The notes under the pieces: model-generated
Databases searched by the model: none
What the model saw: only the letters and a program-made list of their open reading frames with translations
Told to the model about the DNA's origin: nothing
Shown here: positions 16,923 through 25,585 of the stretch, piece by piece
Numbering within the stretch: the stretch's first letter is position 1
Layout: every line of letters starts with the position of its first letter
NCBI GenBank assembly: GCA_004020875.1
Contig: SAPZ01000038.1
Coordinates: 1 to 43,377, forward strand
DNA from: Mesorhizobium sp.
GTDB lineage: Bacteria; Pseudomonadota; Alphaproteobacteria; Rhizobiales; Rhizobiaceae
Direction of reading: 5' to 3'
DNA: 43,377 nt
Program-made: the position numbers and the translations under genes

Positions 16923-17696
16923 ATGACCGCCGCACCGAGACTGCAGCCGCGCGAGGCGACCGCGCCGCAACTGATCAACGTCCTGCACAGCCCGAAGCGC
17001 ATCCGCGTCAGGTTCGGCGGCCGTATCATCGCCGACAGCCGCAACGTTCTGGTGCTGCGCTCCAATCATTTCCTGCCGATCTATTTCTTCCCGCTGGCGG
17101 CGGTCGACCAGTCGATGCTGAAACCGTCTAAGCAGGGGCAGCAGCATCCGGTCGGCGGTGAGACCAAATACTGGGATATCAAAGCGGGCGACCGGCGCGC
17201 CGCCGATGCCGCCTGGTCGTTCACGGCGCCGCCGGACGAGAATCTCGCGCCGCTCGCCGGCCGCGTCGCTTTCACCTGGAACCTCGTCGACCAATGGTTC
17301 GAGGAGGACGAAGAGGTCTTCGGCCATGCCCGCGATCCCTATGCGCGCATCGACGTGCTGCAGAGCTCCAGCCATGTCGAGATCTGGTTCGATGGCGAGC
17401 CGATTGCCGACAGCCGCCGTCCCGTCCTCTTGTTCGAAACGCATCTGCCGACGCGCTTCTACCTGCCGCTGGAGGATCTCCGGCTCGACCGGTTGAGGGC
17501 CTCGTTGACGAGGACCCGATGTCCCTACAAGGGCATCGCCTCCTACTGGTCCGGCGTGCGCAAGGACGGTTCGCTGCACGAGGACATCGCCTGGGCTTAC
17601 CGCGATCCGATCGCCGAGATGCCGAAGATCAAGGGGCTGATCGCCTTCTATCCGCAAGCAGTCGACCGCATCCATCTCGACGGCCAGCCGGTCTGA
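16923..17696 (+). CDS. Protein with two DUF427 domains
   Basis: A 257-residue protein formed by two copies of the DUF427 fold. The first (about 24-115) has V-R-F-G-G-R-I-I-A-D-S-R and Y-F-F-P. The second (about 145-250) repeats this as IWFDGEPIADSRRPVLLFE, R-F-Y-L-P, then S-Y-W-S-G and A-W-A-Y-R-D-P. The repeated 'G-x-x-I-A-D-S-R' and 'Y-x-P' signatures support an internal duplication. DUF427 has no established reaction. The gene lies 11 bases after the monooxygenase gene and 49 bases before the binding-protein gene, so a linked role in handling the same substrate is likely. Confidence 0.85.
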   Translation: MTAAPRLQPREATAPQLINVLHSPKRIRVRFGGRIIADSRNVLVLRSNHFLPIYFFPLAAVDQSMLKPSKQGQQHPVGGETKYWDIKAGDRRAADAAWSFTAPPDENLAPLAGRVAFTWNLVDQWFEEDEEVFGHARDPYARIDVLQSSSHVEIWFDGEPIADSRRPVLLFETHLPTRFYLPLEDLRLDRLRASLTRTRCPYKGIASYWSGVRKDGSLHEDIAWAYRDPIAEMPKIKGLIAFYPQAVDRIHLDGQPV

Positions 17697-17745
17697 TCCG
17701 GCCCTCTCGTCCATTTTCAAGACCACAATTTTCACAGAGGCAAAA

Positions 17746-19389
17746 ATGAACAAGCGCAACGAAATCGACGCCCTTCGCAATCTCTCCGGCGACATCTGGA
17801 ACGTCGCCGTCGACGAATACGCCAATGGCTATCTCAAGCGTCGCGACCTGTTGAAATATGCCGCTCTCATCGGCCTGACCGGCTTCGCCGCTTCGCAAGG
17901 GCTGGGCTTCTCCGGTCAGGCCCGCGCGGCTGCAGCCGGCGGCACTGTTCGCGTCGGGCTCGGCCAGCCGACCAAGGCGATCGATCCGGTCACGGTCACC
18001 GATCCGGCCAGCATCGGCGTTCTCAGCCAGGTCGGCGAGTATCTGATCCTCGACGATCCCAAGGACGGGCTGCAGCCGAAGCTGGCGCTCTCCTGGGAAG
18101 CCGACGAGACGGCCAAGCGCTGGACCTTCAAGTTGCGGCCCGGCGTGAAATTCCATGACGGCCGCACCGTCACCGCCAAGGACGTGGTGGCGAGCTTCGA
18201 GCGTCTGGTCGATCCGAACAGCGGCTCCTCGGCGCTCTCCGCCTACAAGGGCATCCTCTCCAAGGGCGGCGCCAAGATCGTCGACGACCAGACGGTCGCC
18301 TTCGATCTCGACCAGTCGAACTCGAATTTCCCCTTCTATGTCTCGTCCGACGTCTACAACGCCGTGATCCTGCCGGCCGACTATGCCGGCGAGTTCGAGA
18401 AGAATTTCAACGGCACTGGCCCATTCAAGCTCGAATCCTTCCGCCCCAAGCAGGGCGCCAGCTTCGTGCGCAATCCCGACTACTGGGGCGACAAGGCGCT
18501 GCCCGACCGCGTCGAGATAAAATTCTTCGACGACGAGCAGGCGCAGGTCGTGGCGTTGCAGGCGGGACAGCTCGACGTCATCCCGAGCACCACGCGCCTC
18601 GAGCTGGCGATCGAGGGCAATGCCAACTTCAAGCTGCTTAGCGTCCAGGCGAGTTCGCACGACGCCGTGCATCTCAGGACCGACCAGGCGCCGTTCACCG
18701 ACAAGCGCATTCGCCGCGCGCTGGCGCTCACCCTCGACCGCGAAGCCATCGTCAAGGGCCTGCTCAAGGGTCGCGCCATCGGTGGCAACGACACGCCCTT
18801 CGCGCCGATCTTCCCCTCGGCCGACCCGTCGGTGCCGCAGCGTAAGCAGGATATCGCCGAGGCCAGGCGGCTGCTGGCCGAGGCCGGCGTGCCCAACGGC
18901 TTCGAGGTGACGCTGACCACCGAGCGCGCCTACGACATCCCCGACTACGCCGTGATCATCCAGAACTTCGCCAAGAAGGCCGGCATCGACATCAAGCTCA
19001 ACGTCCTGCCGCAGGATGCCTATTACGGATCGGCGACCTTCGGCAGCTCGCCGTGGCTCGATTCCAATCTAGGCATCACCGATTTCGGCCATCGCGGCAC
19101 GCCCGACATCTTCCTCAACGCGACACTGAAAAGCGACGGCGCTTGGAACGCCGCGCATTTCAAGAATGCGGACTATGACGCCTTGCTGGTCGAATACGGC
19201 AAGGCCAGCGACCTGCAGACGCAGCGCATCGCGGCCCGCAAGATCCAGACCCTGCTGCTTGATGAGACGCCGCAGATCATCAGCTACTTCTCGCAATACA
19301 GCCGCATCGCCAGCGCGAAGGTCGAGGGGGTGCGCTTCACGGCGATCTCGCATCTCTTGCTCGATCGCGTTTCCTTCGTCCAGGCATGA
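17746..19389 (+). CDS. ABC transporter substrate-binding protein, family 5 (dipeptide type), Tat signal
   Basis: A 547-residue SBP_bac_5 protein, the size of DppA/OppA. The N-terminus is long; a twin-arginine-like motif KRRDLLKY sits near residue 29, followed by a hydrophobic stretch and an A-R-A-A-A cleavage region near 65. Export by the Tat pathway is therefore likely. Family segments R-W-T-F-K-L-R-P-G-V-K-F-H-D-G and A-L-A-L-T-L-D-R-E-A-I-V are clear. It lies before its two permease genes and behind the monooxygenase and DUF427 genes. The ligand may be a sulfur-bearing compound or peptide rather than plain dipeptides, judging by the neighbours. Confidence 0.92.
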   Translation: MNKRNEIDALRNLSGDIWNVAVDEYANGYLKRRDLLKYAALIGLTGFAASQGLGFSGQARAAAAGGTVRVGLGQPTKAIDPVTVTDPASIGVLSQVGEYLILDDPKDGLQPKLALSWEADETAKRWTFKLRPGVKFHDGRTVTAKDVVASFERLVDPNSGSSALSAYKGILSKGGAKIVDDQTVAFDLDQSNSNFPFYVSSDVYNAVILPADYAGEFEKNFNGTGPFKLESFRPKQGASFVRNPDYWGDKALPDRVEIKFFDDEQAQVVALQAGQLDVIPSTTRLELAIEGNANFKLLSVQASSHDAVHLRTDQAPFTDKRIRRALALTLDREAIVKGLLKGRAIGGNDTPFAPIFPSADPSVPQRKQDIAEARRLLAEAGVPNGFEVTLTTERAYDIPDYAVIIQNFAKKAGIDIKLNVLPQDAYYGSATFGSSPWLDSNLGITDFGHRGTPDIFLNATLKSDGAWNAAHFKNADYDALLVEYGKASDLQTQRIAARKIQTLLLDETPQIISYFSQYSRIASAKVEGVRFTAISHLLLDRVSFVQA

Positions 19390-19420
19390 CGCGGAAACGC
19401 CAAGCCAGGCGGGACGCCGG

Positions 19421-20380
19421 ATGCTGACCGGCCGCACCTTATCGGCGCGCTTGGCCTCGCTGCTCCTCACCTTGTGGCTGGTCAGCGCGCTGGTCTTCCT
19501 CGCCGGGCAGGTCCTGCCCGGCGATGTCGCGCGCGTCATGCTCGGTCCGTTCGCCGATGCGCAGGCCGTCGCCGCCCTGAACAGGCAGCTCGGCGCCGAC
19601 CAGCCGGTGCTCGCCCAGTACTGGCACTGGTTCAGCGCGGCCCTTACCGGCGACTTCGGCACGTCGCTGTCGATGCGCGCGCCGGTCGCGCCCTTCGTGC
19701 TGGCAAGCCTTGGCCGCTCGGCCGCACTTGCCGGCATCATCCTTTTGTTTCTTGTGCCGCTGGCCGTCGGCGCGGGCATCGTCGCCGGCTTGAACCAGGG
19801 TCGGCTCGCCGATCGGCTGATCGTGCTCGCCGGCGTCTCCTTCGGCATCGTCCCGGATTTCGTCTCCGGCCTGCTCCTGCTTCTGGTCTTCGGCCTGTGG
19901 CTGGACTGGCTGCCGATCACGGGTGCAGCGCCCGATGGCGCGGGCTTCTGGACGAGCGGCTATTATCTCATCCTGCCGGCGCTGCCGCTGGTGCTCAATC
20001 TCGCCGGCTATCTGGCGCGCATGACGCGGGCCGGCGTCATCGAGGCGCTGGCCGCCGACTATACGCGCACCGCCATCCTGAAAGGTCTCGATCGCCGGCA
20101 GGTCATCGTCCGCCACGTGCTGCCCAACGCGCTGACGCCGACGATCGCGGTGCTGGCGACGCAGAGCGGCTACATGCTCGGCGGGCTGGTGGTGATCGAG
20201 GCGCTGTTCGGCATCCAGGGCCTCGGCAATCTGGTTTTGAACGCCGCCAAGTCGCGCGATTTCCCAATGCTGGAAGCAGGCGTGCTTGTCATGGCGGCGA
20301 TCTTCGTGCTGTCGGCCGCCATCGGCGATCTCATCCAGGCGCTGCTCGACCCGCGGCAGCGGCGGCGGGCGTTGCTATGA
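19421..20380 (+). CDS. Dipeptide-type ABC transporter permease (DppB-like)
   Basis: A 319-residue membrane permease of the DppB/OppB class. Six hydrophobic segments are seen. The family features GDVARVMLG near 26-34, a P-D-F-V-S-G-L-L loop, and the ATPase-coupling EAA region ALAADYTRTAILKGLDRRQV followed by R-H-V-L-P-N-A are present. ATG 19421 is the first start in frame after the binding-protein gene; an upstream in-frame extension lies inside that gene. It pairs with the next permease through an ATGA overlap. The ATPase is the divergent fused gene ending at 13566. Confidence 0.92.
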   Translation: MLTGRTLSARLASLLLTLWLVSALVFLAGQVLPGDVARVMLGPFADAQAVAALNRQLGADQPVLAQYWHWFSAALTGDFGTSLSMRAPVAPFVLASLGRSAALAGIILLFLVPLAVGAGIVAGLNQGRLADRLIVLAGVSFGIVPDFVSGLLLLLVFGLWLDWLPITGAAPDGAGFWTSGYYLILPALPLVLNLAGYLARMTRAGVIEALAADYTRTAILKGLDRRQVIVRHVLPNALTPTIAVLATQSGYMLGGLVVIEALFGIQGLGNLVLNAAKSRDFPMLEAGVLVMAAIFVLSAAIGDLIQALLDPRQRRRALL

Positions 20381-21264
20381 TGGATCTCTTGGAGTTCCCG
20401 GCGCCGTCGCACGCGCCTGCCTTCCTGCGGGTCGCCGGCAGGCTGGCCCGGGCCGTGCGTGGCCTTCCTGTCTCCGTCATCATCGGATCGCTCGTCCTCG
20501 CCTTCTGGATCGCCTGCGCCCTGTTCGGCGGCCGGCTGGTTCCCTACGATCCCTATGCCGAGGATTTCCTGGCCACGCTGACGCCGCCGGATGCGGCGCA
20601 CTGGTTCGGTACCGATCACCTCGGCCGCGACGTGTTGTCCCGCATTATCGTCGGATCACGCGATATCCTGCTGGTTGCGCCGCTCGCTACGCTTGGCGGC
20701 GTCGCCGCCGGCACCATCATCGGCCTGGCGCTCGGCTATTTCGACGGCCTGGTCGATGCGATCGGAGCCAGGCTGCTCGACACGCTGATGGCCTTCCCCT
20801 TCATCGTGCTCGTCACCATGACTCTGGTGGCTCTGGGGCCTTCGAATCTGACCGTTGTCCTGGTCATCGCCATCGCGTATGCGCCGCTCGTGGCGAGGAC
20901 CGTGCGCGCCGCGGTGCGCGAGCAGAAGGAGCGCGAATATGTCAGCGCGGCCCGCCTCGGGGGCGAGAATGCCTTTGGCATCATGGTGCTGGAAATCCTG
21001 CCCAATGTCAGGGAGACGATCCTCATCGAGCTCATCACGAGGCTGGGCTATGCCTTCTTCTCGATTGCTACGCTGAGCTTCCTCGGACTCGGCATCCAAC
21101 CCCCTTCGGCCGACTGGGGCCTGGCGGTCGCCGAAGGCTACGGCTTCCTCACCGGCGGCAAATGGTGGGTCGTGGTCTTCAATTCGGGCGCAATCGTTTC
21201 GCTGGTCATGGCCACCAACCTGATCGCTCAAGGGGGCGGCGCCTTCGAAGACAATAGGCACTGA
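20377..21264 (+). CDS. Dipeptide-type ABC transporter permease (DppC-like)
   Basis: A 295-residue permease of the DppC/OppC class. The family hallmark HWFGTDHLGRDVLSRII occurs near 69-85 and the coupling motif EYVSAARLGGENAF near 187-200. Start ATG 20377 overlaps the previous stop. The C-terminus is odd: homologues usually continue as 'G-D-x-L-R-D-x-L-D-P-R', while this one ends IAQGGGAFEDNRH, as if the last codons had been replaced. A short dispersed repeat begins about 30 bases after the stop, so local rearrangement is possible. The membrane part is intact. Confidence 0.9.
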   Translation: MMDLLEFPAPSHAPAFLRVAGRLARAVRGLPVSVIIGSLVLAFWIACALFGGRLVPYDPYAEDFLATLTPPDAAHWFGTDHLGRDVLSRIIVGSRDILLVAPLATLGGVAAGTIIGLALGYFDGLVDAIGARLLDTLMAFPFIVLVTMTLVALGPSNLTVVLVIAIAYAPLVARTVRAAVREQKEREYVSAARLGGENAFGIMVLEILPNVRETILIELITRLGYAFFSIATLSFLGLGIQPPSADWGLAVAEGYGFLTGGKWWVVVFNSGAIVSLVMATNLIAQGGGAFEDNRH

Positions 21265-21294
21265 CGTCGATCTGCCTCAGTCGATCGGCGCAGT

Positions 21295-21314
21295 GCGGTG
21301 CCCAAGCTGCAAAT
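21295..21314. repeat. Copy 1 of a 20-bp dispersed repeat
   Basis: GCGGTGCCCAAG-C-TGCAAAT recurs with one difference at 32686-32705 (GCGGTGCCCAAG-C-GGCAAAT). Both copies lie just after the last gene of a sulfur operon, and the second borders an IS91-type remnant. The pair may mark ends of an old mobile element. Confidence 0.4.
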
Positions 21315-21522
21315 GCCCGACCCAACCCGCGTAGCTACTGTTCTATTGCCTCTTGCAGGGGCGCAATGTCGGCAAGCTGTTCGTGGGTATATCGCCATGG
21401 AGAAACGCTGAGAGACCTGTTCCACCACGGCCGCGAAACCCGAAAACATAGAAGCTGTGAGGACCCGGCGCCTTCAGACAGGAATTTCCAAAGCCGGTCC
21501 GCGATTTAGAACAAAACAATCT

Positions 21523-21537
21523 CTACAGATTTAATAG
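21523..21537 (+). promoter_or_regulatory. Sulfur box, CTAC-N7-ATAG, upstream of the first ssuD
   Basis: CTAC-AGATTTA-ATAG preceded by CT. It shares the hexamer CTCTAC, the exact 7-base spacer and ATAG with the boxes at 33352 and 36555. The form CTAY-N7-RTAG contains the LysR-type T-N11-A dyad. It lies about 80 bases before the ATG of the monooxygenase gene, in an otherwise gene-free, AT-rich stretch (21265-21617). Confidence 0.55.
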
Positions 21538-21617
21538 CATAATGTTCCATGGCGTGATCGCCGTGGCTGCACGAGTCAAAGGCGAACGCAGTCTTGCTCA
21601 ATCAGGAACAAACAGGC

Positions 21618-22790
21618 ATGGCTCACGACATTCCCGGCCGCATCAAGGTGCTGTGGTTCTTGCCCACGCATGGCGACAGTCGGTATCTCGGCACGTCCGA
21701 AGGCGGCAGGGCGGTCGACCTCGACTACCTGACCCAGGTGGCTCAGGCTGCCGACACGCTCGGCTATTACGGCGTGCTCTTGCCGACCGGAAGATCCTGC
21801 GAGGATGCCTGGGTGGCAGCCTCGGCGCTGGCGCCCCTTACGAAACGATTGCGATTCCTGGTCGCGGTGCGGCCCGGGCTGCAGTCGCCGACCCTTGCCG
21901 CGCGCATGACCGCAACGCTTGACCGCATCTCCAATGGGCGGTTGCTGATCAACGTCGTCACCGGCGGCGACCCGCTGGAGAACAAGGGCGATGGCATCTT
22001 CTTGTCGCATGCCGAGCGCTACGACGTGACGCACGAATTCCTGCAGGTCTACAAGCGCCTGCTAAGCGGCGAGACGGTCGAACACCAGGGCAAATATTTC
22101 CGCATCGAGGACGGCCGCCTCCTGTTCCCACCGGTGCAGACGCCTTATCCGCCGCTCTATTTCGGCGGTTCTTCCGATGCGGGATCGACCGTGGCGGCGC
22201 AGGAGATCGATAAGTACCTGACCTGGGGCGAGCCGCCCGCCGATGTCGCGCGCAAGCTCGACGGCGTGCGCGAGCTCGCCGAAAAAGCGGGCCGCAAGCT
22301 CTCCTTCGGCATCCGCCTGCACGTCATCGCCCGCGAAACCACCGAGGAAGCCTGGGCGGCGGCCGACAGGCTGATCAGCCGGCTCGACGATGCGACCATC
22401 GCCTCGGCGCAGAAGGTGTTTGCCCGCATGGATTCGGTCGGCCAGGCGCGCATGAGCGCGCTACATGGCGGCGACCGCTCGAAGCTCGAGATCGCGCCGA
22501 ACCTGTGGGCCGGCGTTGGCCTGGTGCGCGGCGGTGCCGGCACGGCGCTGGTCGGCGATCCCGACACCATTGCCGAACGCATCGACGAATATAGGCGGCT
22601 CGGCATCGATACCTTCATCCTCTCGGGCTACCCGCATCTCGAAGAAGCGTACCGTTTCGGCGAGTTGGTCCTGCCGCATTTGCCGACCGATCACCCGGTC
22701 AAGGCAGCCGGATCGTCCGTCAACACGGGTCCGTTCGGCGAGACCATCGCCGGCGACCATCGTCCGAAATCGCTCGCCAGCGCCTCGTGA
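21618..22790 (+). CDS. ssuD: FMNH2-dependent alkanesulfonate monooxygenase (first copy)
   Basis: A 390-residue SsuD-family enzyme that splits alkanesulfonates into aldehyde and sulfite with FMNH2 and oxygen. Characteristic parts are W-F-L-P-T-H-G-D-S-R-Y-L-G-T near the N-terminus, YYGVLLPTGRSCEDAWV (about 48-64), INVVTGGDPLENKGDG (about 109-124), PLYFGGSSDAG (about 175-185) and N-L-W-A-G-V-G-L-V-R-G-G-A-G-T near 290. The start at 21618 aligns with SsuD N-termini; the frame opens 8 codons earlier at 21594. The protein is clearly related to the second SsuD (37681), with longer termini. It overlaps the FAD-protein gene by GTGA. Confidence 0.93.
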   Translation: MAHDIPGRIKVLWFLPTHGDSRYLGTSEGGRAVDLDYLTQVAQAADTLGYYGVLLPTGRSCEDAWVAASALAPLTKRLRFLVAVRPGLQSPTLAARMTATLDRISNGRLLINVVTGGDPLENKGDGIFLSHAERYDVTHEFLQVYKRLLSGETVEHQGKYFRIEDGRLLFPPVQTPYPPLYFGGSSDAGSTVAAQEIDKYLTWGEPPADVARKLDGVRELAEKAGRKLSFGIRLHVIARETTEEAWAAADRLISRLDDATIASAQKVFARMDSVGQARMSALHGGDRSKLEIAPNLWAGVGLVRGGAGTALVGDPDTIAERIDEYRRLGIDTFILSGYPHLEEAYRFGELVLPHLPTDHPVKAAGSSVNTGPFGETIAGDHRPKSLASAS

Positions 22791-24205
22791 ACGTGCTGCC
22801 GCCACGGCCACGCCACCATGTCGTCATCCTCGGCGGTGGCTTCACCGGCGCGGCCGTGGCCTGGCACTTGGCGCGCCAGTCCGCGCGGCCATTGATCACC
22901 GTTATCGAGCCGCGCCCGTTCCTTGGCGGCGGGTTGGCCTATTCCAGCGAGGAGCCGTCGCATCGCGTCAACGTGCCAGCGTCCAGGATGAGCCTGTCGC
23001 CGGACGAGCCGGAGCATTTTTCGCGCTGGCTGGCGCATGACGGCGAGGCCGAGCGCGACCCGGATGCGGTGTGGCGCAACGGCGACATCTTTCCCAGGCG
23101 CCAGGTCTTCGGCCGTTACGTTGCCGAGCAGTTGGCGCCGCATATCGCCAGCGGAGCGATCCGTCATGTTCGAGAATGTGCCGGCGACGTGAAGCGCAAC
23201 GGCGACGGTTGGATCGTGACCGCTTCCGGTCAACCGATCGCCGCCGACATGGTGGTTCTTGCCATGACGCATCCGTCGCCCGATGTTCCAGTCGCGCTGG
23301 AGCCGATCGCCGATACGGGTGGTTTCGTCGCCGACGTCTACTCTGGCGATGCGCTTGGTGCGATCGCTCCCGAAGCGTCGGTGCTGATCGTCGGCTCCGG
23401 TCTGACCTCGGCCGACACCGTCGCCGAGCTCGATCGCCGCGGCCATCGCGGGCCTATCCTGGCTGTGTCACGCCATGGATTGCGTTCGCGCGGTCACCCG
23501 CAGGTACGTGGCGAACCTTTTGGCGATTTCACTTCCGCGCCCGCCGCGACCGCGCTCGGATTGCTAGAAAATATCCGCTCGACGCTGGCAGCGGCCGATG
23601 CCTGCGGTGTCAACTGGCAGTCGGTCTTCGATCAACTGCGGCTGCAGGGACCGGTGATCTGGTCTGCTCTCAACGAAGATCAGCGCACCCGGCTGGTGCG
23701 GCGGCTGCGCGCGTTCTGGGACGTGCATCGCTTCCGCATCGCGCCACAGGTCGAGGCGGTGCTGGAGCGCCGTCATGCCCAAGGCACGTACGACAATATT
23801 GCGGCGGGCTTGGTGGCCTCGAGCCGGGAAGGGGATCGCCTGACGATCAACCTGCGGCGACGTGGCAAGAGACAGGTCGAAAGCCTTCATTTCGATGCCG
23901 TGATCAACACAACGGGGCCGGCGCATGGCAAGACGCTGCGGATCAATCCGGCGCTGCGCTCGCTTGCCGATGTCGGCCTGATCCGGATCGACCGCCACGG
24001 ACTTGGGATAGAGACCGCGCTGGACAGCCGTGCCGTCGGTCCGGAGGGTAAGCCCCTCGATGGCCTGTTCGTCGCCGGTCCGCTGGCGCGCGGCACCCTC
24101 GGCGAGTTGATGGGCCTGCCGGAAGTGGCCCGGCACGCGCAGACGGTCGCTTCGCAGGTAGAAGCCCAACTCGGTGCCGTGTCGTCGATCGTGGGCGGGC
24201 GCTGA
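22787..24205 (+). CDS. FAD/NAD(P)-binding oxidoreductase, COG4529 type
   Basis: A 472-residue flavoprotein. The FAD motif VVILGGGFTGAAVAWHLARQ lies near 12-31, an R-V-N-V-P-A-S-R-M substrate-side loop near 61-69, and a second dinucleotide motif ASVLIVGSGLTSADTVAELD near 198-217. Near the end, DGLFVAGPLARGTLGELMGLPE is typical of the family. Members are annotated as 'FAD/NAD(P)-binding protein' with no agreed reaction. Start GTG 22787 overlaps the ssuD stop, so the two proteins are coupled. It could act on the aldehyde or sulfite product or supply electrons; this is inference. Confidence 0.85.
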   Translation: MNVLPPRPRHHVVILGGGFTGAAVAWHLARQSARPLITVIEPRPFLGGGLAYSSEEPSHRVNVPASRMSLSPDEPEHFSRWLAHDGEAERDPDAVWRNGDIFPRRQVFGRYVAEQLAPHIASGAIRHVRECAGDVKRNGDGWIVTASGQPIAADMVVLAMTHPSPDVPVALEPIADTGGFVADVYSGDALGAIAPEASVLIVGSGLTSADTVAELDRRGHRGPILAVSRHGLRSRGHPQVRGEPFGDFTSAPAATALGLLENIRSTLAAADACGVNWQSVFDQLRLQGPVIWSALNEDQRTRLVRRLRAFWDVHRFRIAPQVEAVLERRHAQGTYDNIAAGLVASSREGDRLTINLRRRGKRQVESLHFDAVINTTGPAHGKTLRINPALRSLADVGLIRIDRHGLGIETALDSRAVGPEGKPLDGLFVAGPLARGTLGELMGLPEVARHAQTVASQVEAQLGAVSSIVGGR

Positions 24206-24273
24206 AAATCCACGACGGTGCAGGCAAGCGAATTGGTATTTCCGTCCGGGCAGGGCCATCAAAACAGAAAATC

Positions 24274-24310
24274 CTACTTTGTATATATAATCAGTAGACT
24301 AATAATTAGT
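24274..24310 (+). promoter_or_regulatory. Sulfur-box variant and palindrome upstream of sfnG
   Basis: CTAC-TTTGTAT-ATAT (24274-24288) differs from the sulfur box at one defined base. Just downstream lie GTAG (24294-24297) and the perfect palindrome ACTAAT-A-ATTAGT (24298-24310). The whole stretch is AT-rich and ends about 58 bases before the SfnG start, as expected for a regulated promoter. Confidence 0.5.
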
Positions 24311-24367
24311 GGCGAGATCCGGCCACGTCCGGATCAATCGTTGGGACAGGCCAAACGGGAGATCTCC

Positions 24368-25471
24368 ATGCCACAGAATGATCGCGACGCAGTCAAATTC
24401 GCCTATTGGGTGCCGAACGTCTCAGGCGGCCTTGTCATCTCGAACATCGAGCAGAGGACCAACCACTCGGCGGAATACAACCGCAAGCTGGCGCAGATCG
24501 CCGAGCAGGCGGGCTTCGATTATGCGCTGAGCCAGATACGCTTCACCGCCGGCTATGGCGCCGACGAGCAGCATGAGTCGGTATCGTTCAGCCACGACCT
24601 GCTCGCTGCCACCAAGACGCTGAAGGTGATCGCCGCGATCCTGCCTGGGCCGTGGAACCCGGCGCTGGCGGCAAAGCAGCTCGCCACCATCAGCTACCTC
24701 ACCAACGGCCGCGTCGCCATCAACCTCGTCTCCGGCTGGTTCCGCGGCGAGTTCCACGCCATCGGCGAGCATTGGCTCGACCATGACGAGCGCTATCGCC
24801 GCTCGGAAGAATTCATCCGCGCGCTGCGCGGCATCTGGACCGAGGACAGCTTCACCTTCCGCGGCGACTTCTATCGCTTCAACCAGTATTCGCTGAAGCC
24901 GAAGCCACTGAAGCCGCTACCCGAGATCTTCCAGGGGGGCTCGTCGCGCGCCGCGCGCGACATGGCCTCGCGTGTTTCGGATTGGTACTTCACCAACGGC
25001 AATACCCCGGCCGAGATCGCCAAGCAGGTCGACGACATCCAGGCAAAGGCCAAAGCCAACAACCATTCGGTCAAGGTCGGCGTCAACGCTTTCGCCATCG
25101 TGCGCGAGACCGAGGAAGAGGCGAAGGCGGTGCTGGCCGAGATCATCGCCAAGGCCAATCCGGAGGCCGTCAATGCCTTCGGCCACGAGGTCAAGAATGC
25201 AGGCAAGGCTTCACCGGAAGGCGAGGGCAACTGGGCGAAGTCGTCCTTCGACGATCTGGTCCAGTACAATGACGGTTTCCGCTCGAACCTGATCGGCACG
25301 CCGAAACAGGTGGCGGAGCGTATCGTCGATCTCAAGCGCGCCGGCGCCGATCTCATCCTGCTCGGCTTCCTGCATTTCCAGGAAGAGGTCGAGTATTTCG
25401 GCAAGCACGTCATTCCGCTCGTGCGCGAGCTGGAAAATGCGGAAGCCGCAGTGGCGCTCGCCGCCGAATAG
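24368..25471 (+). CDS. sfnG: Dimethylsulfone monooxygenase
   Basis: A 367-residue LLM-class flavin enzyme that matches SfnG, which oxidises dimethylsulfone to methanesulfinate with FMNH2. The N-terminal FAYWVPNVSGGLVIS-x-IEQRT is highly typical. Further signs are FDYALSQIRFTAGYGA, AINLVSGWFRGEFHAIGEHW (about 118-137) and EIFQGGSSRAARDMAS (about 184-199). Start ATG 24368 has GGGAGA 7 bases upstream; the frame opens at 24218 inside the promoter region, so that start is rejected. It heads a unit that continues into a branched-chain-type ABC importer and SfnB, with no promoter-like gap larger than about 115 bases. Confidence 0.92.
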   Translation: MPQNDRDAVKFAYWVPNVSGGLVISNIEQRTNHSAEYNRKLAQIAEQAGFDYALSQIRFTAGYGADEQHESVSFSHDLLAATKTLKVIAAILPGPWNPALAAKQLATISYLTNGRVAINLVSGWFRGEFHAIGEHWLDHDERYRRSEEFIRALRGIWTEDSFTFRGDFYRFNQYSLKPKPLKPLPEIFQGGSSRAARDMASRVSDWYFTNGNTPAEIAKQVDDIQAKAKANNHSVKVGVNAFAIVRETEEEAKAVLAEIIAKANPEAVNAFGHEVKNAGKASPEGEGNWAKSSFDDLVQYNDGFRSNLIGTPKQVAERIVDLKRAGADLILLGFLHFQEEVEYFGKHVIPLVRELENAEAAVALAAE

Positions 25472-25585
25472 CAACTGCAGCCGCTGGCCGGAGATCGCCC
25501 GGCCAGCCGGCAACGACGAACCGCATGTTCCATCGAGCGTGCGGCCAGGACGGTGCGTGCCTTCGTTACAGTTGGGGACGGTGGA

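Noticed and set aside
21265..21617. Possible SAM-type riboswitch before the first ssuD
   Set aside because: No SAM-I or SAM-II core was recognised by eye, and the region is better explained by a promoter with the sulfur box plus a short repeat.
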